Of a stretch of DNA of 64,000 nucleotides, positions 61,345 to 64,000 are shown one piece after another. The position numbers and the translations under genes are program-made. The DNA lies in contig PTFA01000082.1 in NCBI GenBank assembly GCA_003342895.1, forward strand, positions 2,290,793 to 2,354,792. Reading direction: 5' to 3'. The notes under the pieces were generated by a model. That model made no database searches and was not told the origin of the DNA. It saw only the letters and a program-made list of their open reading frames with translations. Source of the stretch: Casuarius casuarius (taxonomy: Eukaryota > Chordata > Aves > Casuariiformes > Casuariidae). Position 1 is the first letter of the stretch. Every line of letters starts with the position of its first letter.

Positions 61345-61562
61345 ACAGNGTGTCTTAGCGGATGGGATATCAGGCAGGGGTTCAGGAGACCTGGTGTCTA
61401 CTCCAGGTTCAGCCGCTTAGAACAAGTCTGAATACCTCCTCATGCCTCACTTCCTGCAGGTGTAAAAGGAAGCTAATTGGACTGACTTCCTTTGCAAATT
61501 GCCTTGAGGTCTGCTGATTAAAAGCACCATATAAGAACAAGCTAGTCCTATTATTCTATCTG
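61345..61562 (+). mobile_element. MIR SINE, near full length
   Basis: This is the best SINE in the window. In order it has a tRNA-derived head (TGTCTTAGCGGATGGGATAT, then CAGGGGTTCAGGAGACCTGG), the B-box region and TCTACTCCAGGTTCAGCCGC, then the core (CATGCCTCACTTCCTGCAGG, then TGTAAAAGGAAGCTAATTGG) and the LINE-like tail (GCCTTGAGGTCTGCTGATTA, then AAAGCACCATATAAGAACAA), ending in GTCCTATTATTCT. This is the MIR order on the + strand, as found in turtles, crocodilians and mammals. One N lies at 61,349. Confidence 0.88.
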
Positions 61563-62469
61563 TGAATGTTCTTTAGCTAGTGCAGATGATGGAGCACAGG
61601 TAGAAGATAGACTGGAAAGAAACTACACCTGATATACTGGAAATAAAAGGCCTGGCACACTCTTCCTTACTTGCCATTTCAGAACATGATTTACATATAC
61701 CTTATAAAGAGCACATTATGAGAAGCCTGTGTCTAGCTGACAGAAACATGGGTGGCTATAGTGAGGTCAGCATCAGAAAGCCAAGTCCAGGTCTTTCTGT
61801 TTGGACACATAGGCAGATATCACTCAGTGACAGACCTGTTTCATCTGGCTGGTTGTATAAAAGCATCTGAAAGAGTGCATGGCAGGTCTAACATTACATA
61901 TACGGGATGAACTTCCTAATCTGATAAATGTCATAGTGTCTAATAGCCTCAGTATCCACTTGTGTCCAGGCAGCTGGATTTCACCCCCAGTCTCTCAGGC
62001 GTAGTGGTAACGCCTAGCCCACGGAGAGGAGCCAACACGAACCCCGGCTGTGCCTTTCTCCTGCACTCTGGAGGAGGTGTTGCAGCTCACACACATCCCA
62101 CCTCCTTTCGCAAATGAGCAGATGATGGCTCTGAAATCAGCAGGACACAGCCATTGAGGAGGAGGAATCATCTCTCATTTTGGCCCTCTGGGATCTCCCA
62201 GTAAGAAGCTAGTAGAGTAGGACTCCCTGCCCTACCTACTCTCTGCTGAGAGTCCTACTCCCTTTCCTGCAGCCTATTTGCAGGGGAGTCAGTATGTACC
62301 TACTCATCCACATGTAACACTGCAGAATCCACATGGCTGTGAATGCATGATTTTTGCTTGTTGCTCCAGGAAGATAGTCACAGAAGTCTTAATGTGCCAG
62401 ACATCACTCTGAATTACAATCGCTTAACTGGTTCATCAGAGAAGCAGCAATTGTTTTCTGTTGAGCTTG
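61563..62469. other. Non-coding region, no gene seen
   Basis: I see no gene. A CpG-richer patch at 61,990-62,060 contains a small perfect hairpin (GGCGT at 61,998-62,002 with ACGCC at 62,010-62,014) in a string with an A-box-like TAGTGGTAACG, but no matching B box. Confidence 0.45.
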
Positions 62470-62535
62470 GAAACCAGCCGGTGTTAGGTGCTGTACAAAC
62501 ACCTCAGGAAACAAAGTCCCTACAACAAGTATTCA
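62470..62535 (+). mobile_element. Short SINE/LINE tail fragment
   Basis: The string GGTGTTAGGTGCTGTACAAA, then CACCTCAGGAAACAAAGTCC, then CTACAACAAG matches a widespread reptile and mammal interspersed tail that usually reads GTGCTAGGCACTGTACAAAC, then AGACAGTCCCTGCCCC. It makes the surrounding frame at 62,343-62,543 look coding although it is not. Confidence 0.6.
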
Positions 62536-64000
62536 TTCACTGAGGTCAAGTCATGCTATGCCTGCAACTGAAAGCTACAGCAGCAGTTTCTAGCTTTTAG
62601 TGCTGCAAGATTTTTATTGCTAGTAAAATAAAAGCAAACTGAAGTTTTCATTTAAATGAAGCCTATAATTTTGTGGGGACCCAGTGGCTACATTTTTCAC
62701 ATGGTTGTAGGAAGGGAATGAAATCTCTGGACAGCACTTATTATCCATTCTCCTAGGCATTCATTCCATATTCTGATAAAGATCAGCCTTGGGCTTTCTG
62801 GTTATTGATCTCAGCCAAAAGGCAGATCTCTTAGCTCCAGCAAGTGTTTCTGCTAATATATTTTCCTTCTAACATTAATACCCTTTCTAATTTCAACCTC
62901 AAGAAGCAGCAATAAATTGCAGTCTGTGGCTTTAGCTTGTAAAAGCAGAGTGGACCATATGAATATGTGTTGGACAGCTTGTCACAGCCTGCTGCAGAAT
63001 CCAATTAATTCTCTTAGGNTGTTATGCCTTCCTTCACTACAGCTATTTTAATTGGGGGAGAATAAGGTTGGATGTCCACCCCAGTGGTAAAAAAAAAACA
63101 TTAAATTTAGTNTAATTAGATGAGATCCCATCACACTTGCCTATATTATCTGCTAAAATGTACTGGGGAGTTTGAGCTTGTTATCTAAACTTACAGGCAG
63201 AAAATGTTCAGTATTCCTCCATAAGTCACTGAGGTAATGCATGAAAGCTACCTTTAAACACAATTGTGTCTCTTAGATGCCTTGACGGGGTCACGTCCTG
63301 GCTTTCTTACTGGACAGGACTGTCATTAACTTGTATTCCTTTACGTGGGCTATTTCACTGCAGGCAGAGGGTCCTACTGAAATGAACTGTTTCCGTCTCA
63401 GGTGTATGAGGTCTGGTTGGGAAGGCAGCACAACTGAGAGTGCTGGCCCTGCCTCCTCACAGAGCCCGGTGTGGGGTGATCTGGGAAAAGGGTCTGTGTC
63501 CTGCAACGGGGAGGCACAGCCTTGCGCCTGGTGGCAGGGAGCTCATGTTGACTGGAGACTGGGATACCAAATGATGGTCTTCTCTTGTACACCCCTGTGG
63601 TCCCTTCTTTGGGATTCCTTCCAGATACACTGGGTTTTGCTCAGTCAAAAGTCTCAAGCAAAGCAGCTGAGAGCAGATGAAGACCAGGTAGAAAAGGAAA
63701 CAGCATNTGGCCCACTCTTCTGGGTGTCTGATACAAAATACAGCAAGCTCTTTCTCTGCTTTTAACATATAGTTTGCCGAATTACTTCTTAAATATCTGA
63801 AGGAAAATGCAGCACTGCCTACAGACAGATTTAAGCAGCCAATCACACCTTCCCAGCATACTTCTAGTATATTATATACACAGTATTATAGAATCTCAGT
63901 TAATTACTGTGAATTATTTGCTTATTGTTACTCCCTGGAATTTATGGGACAACACTTAAGTCTAAACAAATCTTTTTGATCTTTTGGATCAAAATGGATT
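62536..64000. other. Non-coding region, no gene seen
   Basis: Overlapping frames on both strands at 63,291-63,846 (up to 144 codons) lie in a GC-richer patch. Neither strand shows a domain or paired splice sites and both carry an N at about 63,707, so I do not call a gene. Single Ns also occur near 63,019 and 63,112. Confidence 0.5.

Noticed and set aside
62343..62543. 66-codon + frame after a strong acceptor, with protein-like composition
   Set aside because: Its second half matches a widespread interspersed tail (GGTGCTGTACAAACAC), so the open frame comes from a repeat.
63331..63846. 144-codon + frame and 129-codon minus frame overlapping each other
   Set aside because: They lie in a GC-richer patch where stops are rarer. 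Neither has a domain, and both cannot be real.
1..64000. CRISPR arrays, operons, phage or plasmid modules
   Set aside because: There are no evenly spaced direct repeats, ribosome-binding sites or tightly packed genes. CR1, MIR and gypsy remnants place the window in a vertebrate genome.

Overview
The window looks like a mostly non-coding stretch of a vertebrate nuclear genome. It is AT-rich and CpG-poor. The only recognisable elements are decayed transposable elements: CR1 LINEs, MIR-type tRNA-derived SINEs and one Ty3/gypsy relic. The CR1 and MIR sequences match my knowledge of reptile copies, so a non-avian sauropsid (turtle or crocodilian) is the best guess. I found no bacterial, phage, plasmid, CRISPR, rRNA or intact tRNA feature. 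Nearly all long open frames have the length expected by chance or lie inside repeats. One 60-base run of N and about thirty isolated single Ns show a draft assembly.

Layout. 1-10 kb: unannotated DNA with a TG microsatellite, one MIR and a weak CR1 3' end. 10.04-11.24 kb: a CR1 ORF2 fragment on the + strand. 11-27 kb: more unannotated DNA holding a perfect 10-bp purine satellite, several MIR remnants, a small CR1 piece and copies of a palindromic low-copy repeat built on the word ACTGAAGTCAATGG. 27.65-28.53 kb: the 3' part of another CR1. 29.82 kb: a 27-bp tandem duplication. 34.85-36.64 kb: a gypsy pol relic, with RT and RNase H traces in different frames and a possible LTR upstream. 37-58 kb: unannotated DNA with candidate exons. 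59.4-60.3 kb: the most gene-like part. 61.3-62.5 kb: MIR and another SINE/LINE tail.

The most interesting signal is a possible split gene on the + strand. Segments at 45,875-46,061, 59,401-59,545, 59,969-60,067 and 60,210-60,238 each have one open frame and plausible splice sites. Their phases fit one another (0/0, 1/1, 1/1), and the last ends in a stop codon with a poly(A) signal about 735 bases further on. Joined, they would encode the C-terminal part of a helical, charged protein that I do not recognise. The intron before the third segment is an approximately 340-base pyrimidine tract that broke the assembly. A further exon-like segment lies at 40,221-40,442, with weaker ones near 39.4 and 37.9 kb. 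A coding-like segment on the opposite strand lies at 60,992-61,178. All of these are predictions from frame and splice signals; none has homology support here.
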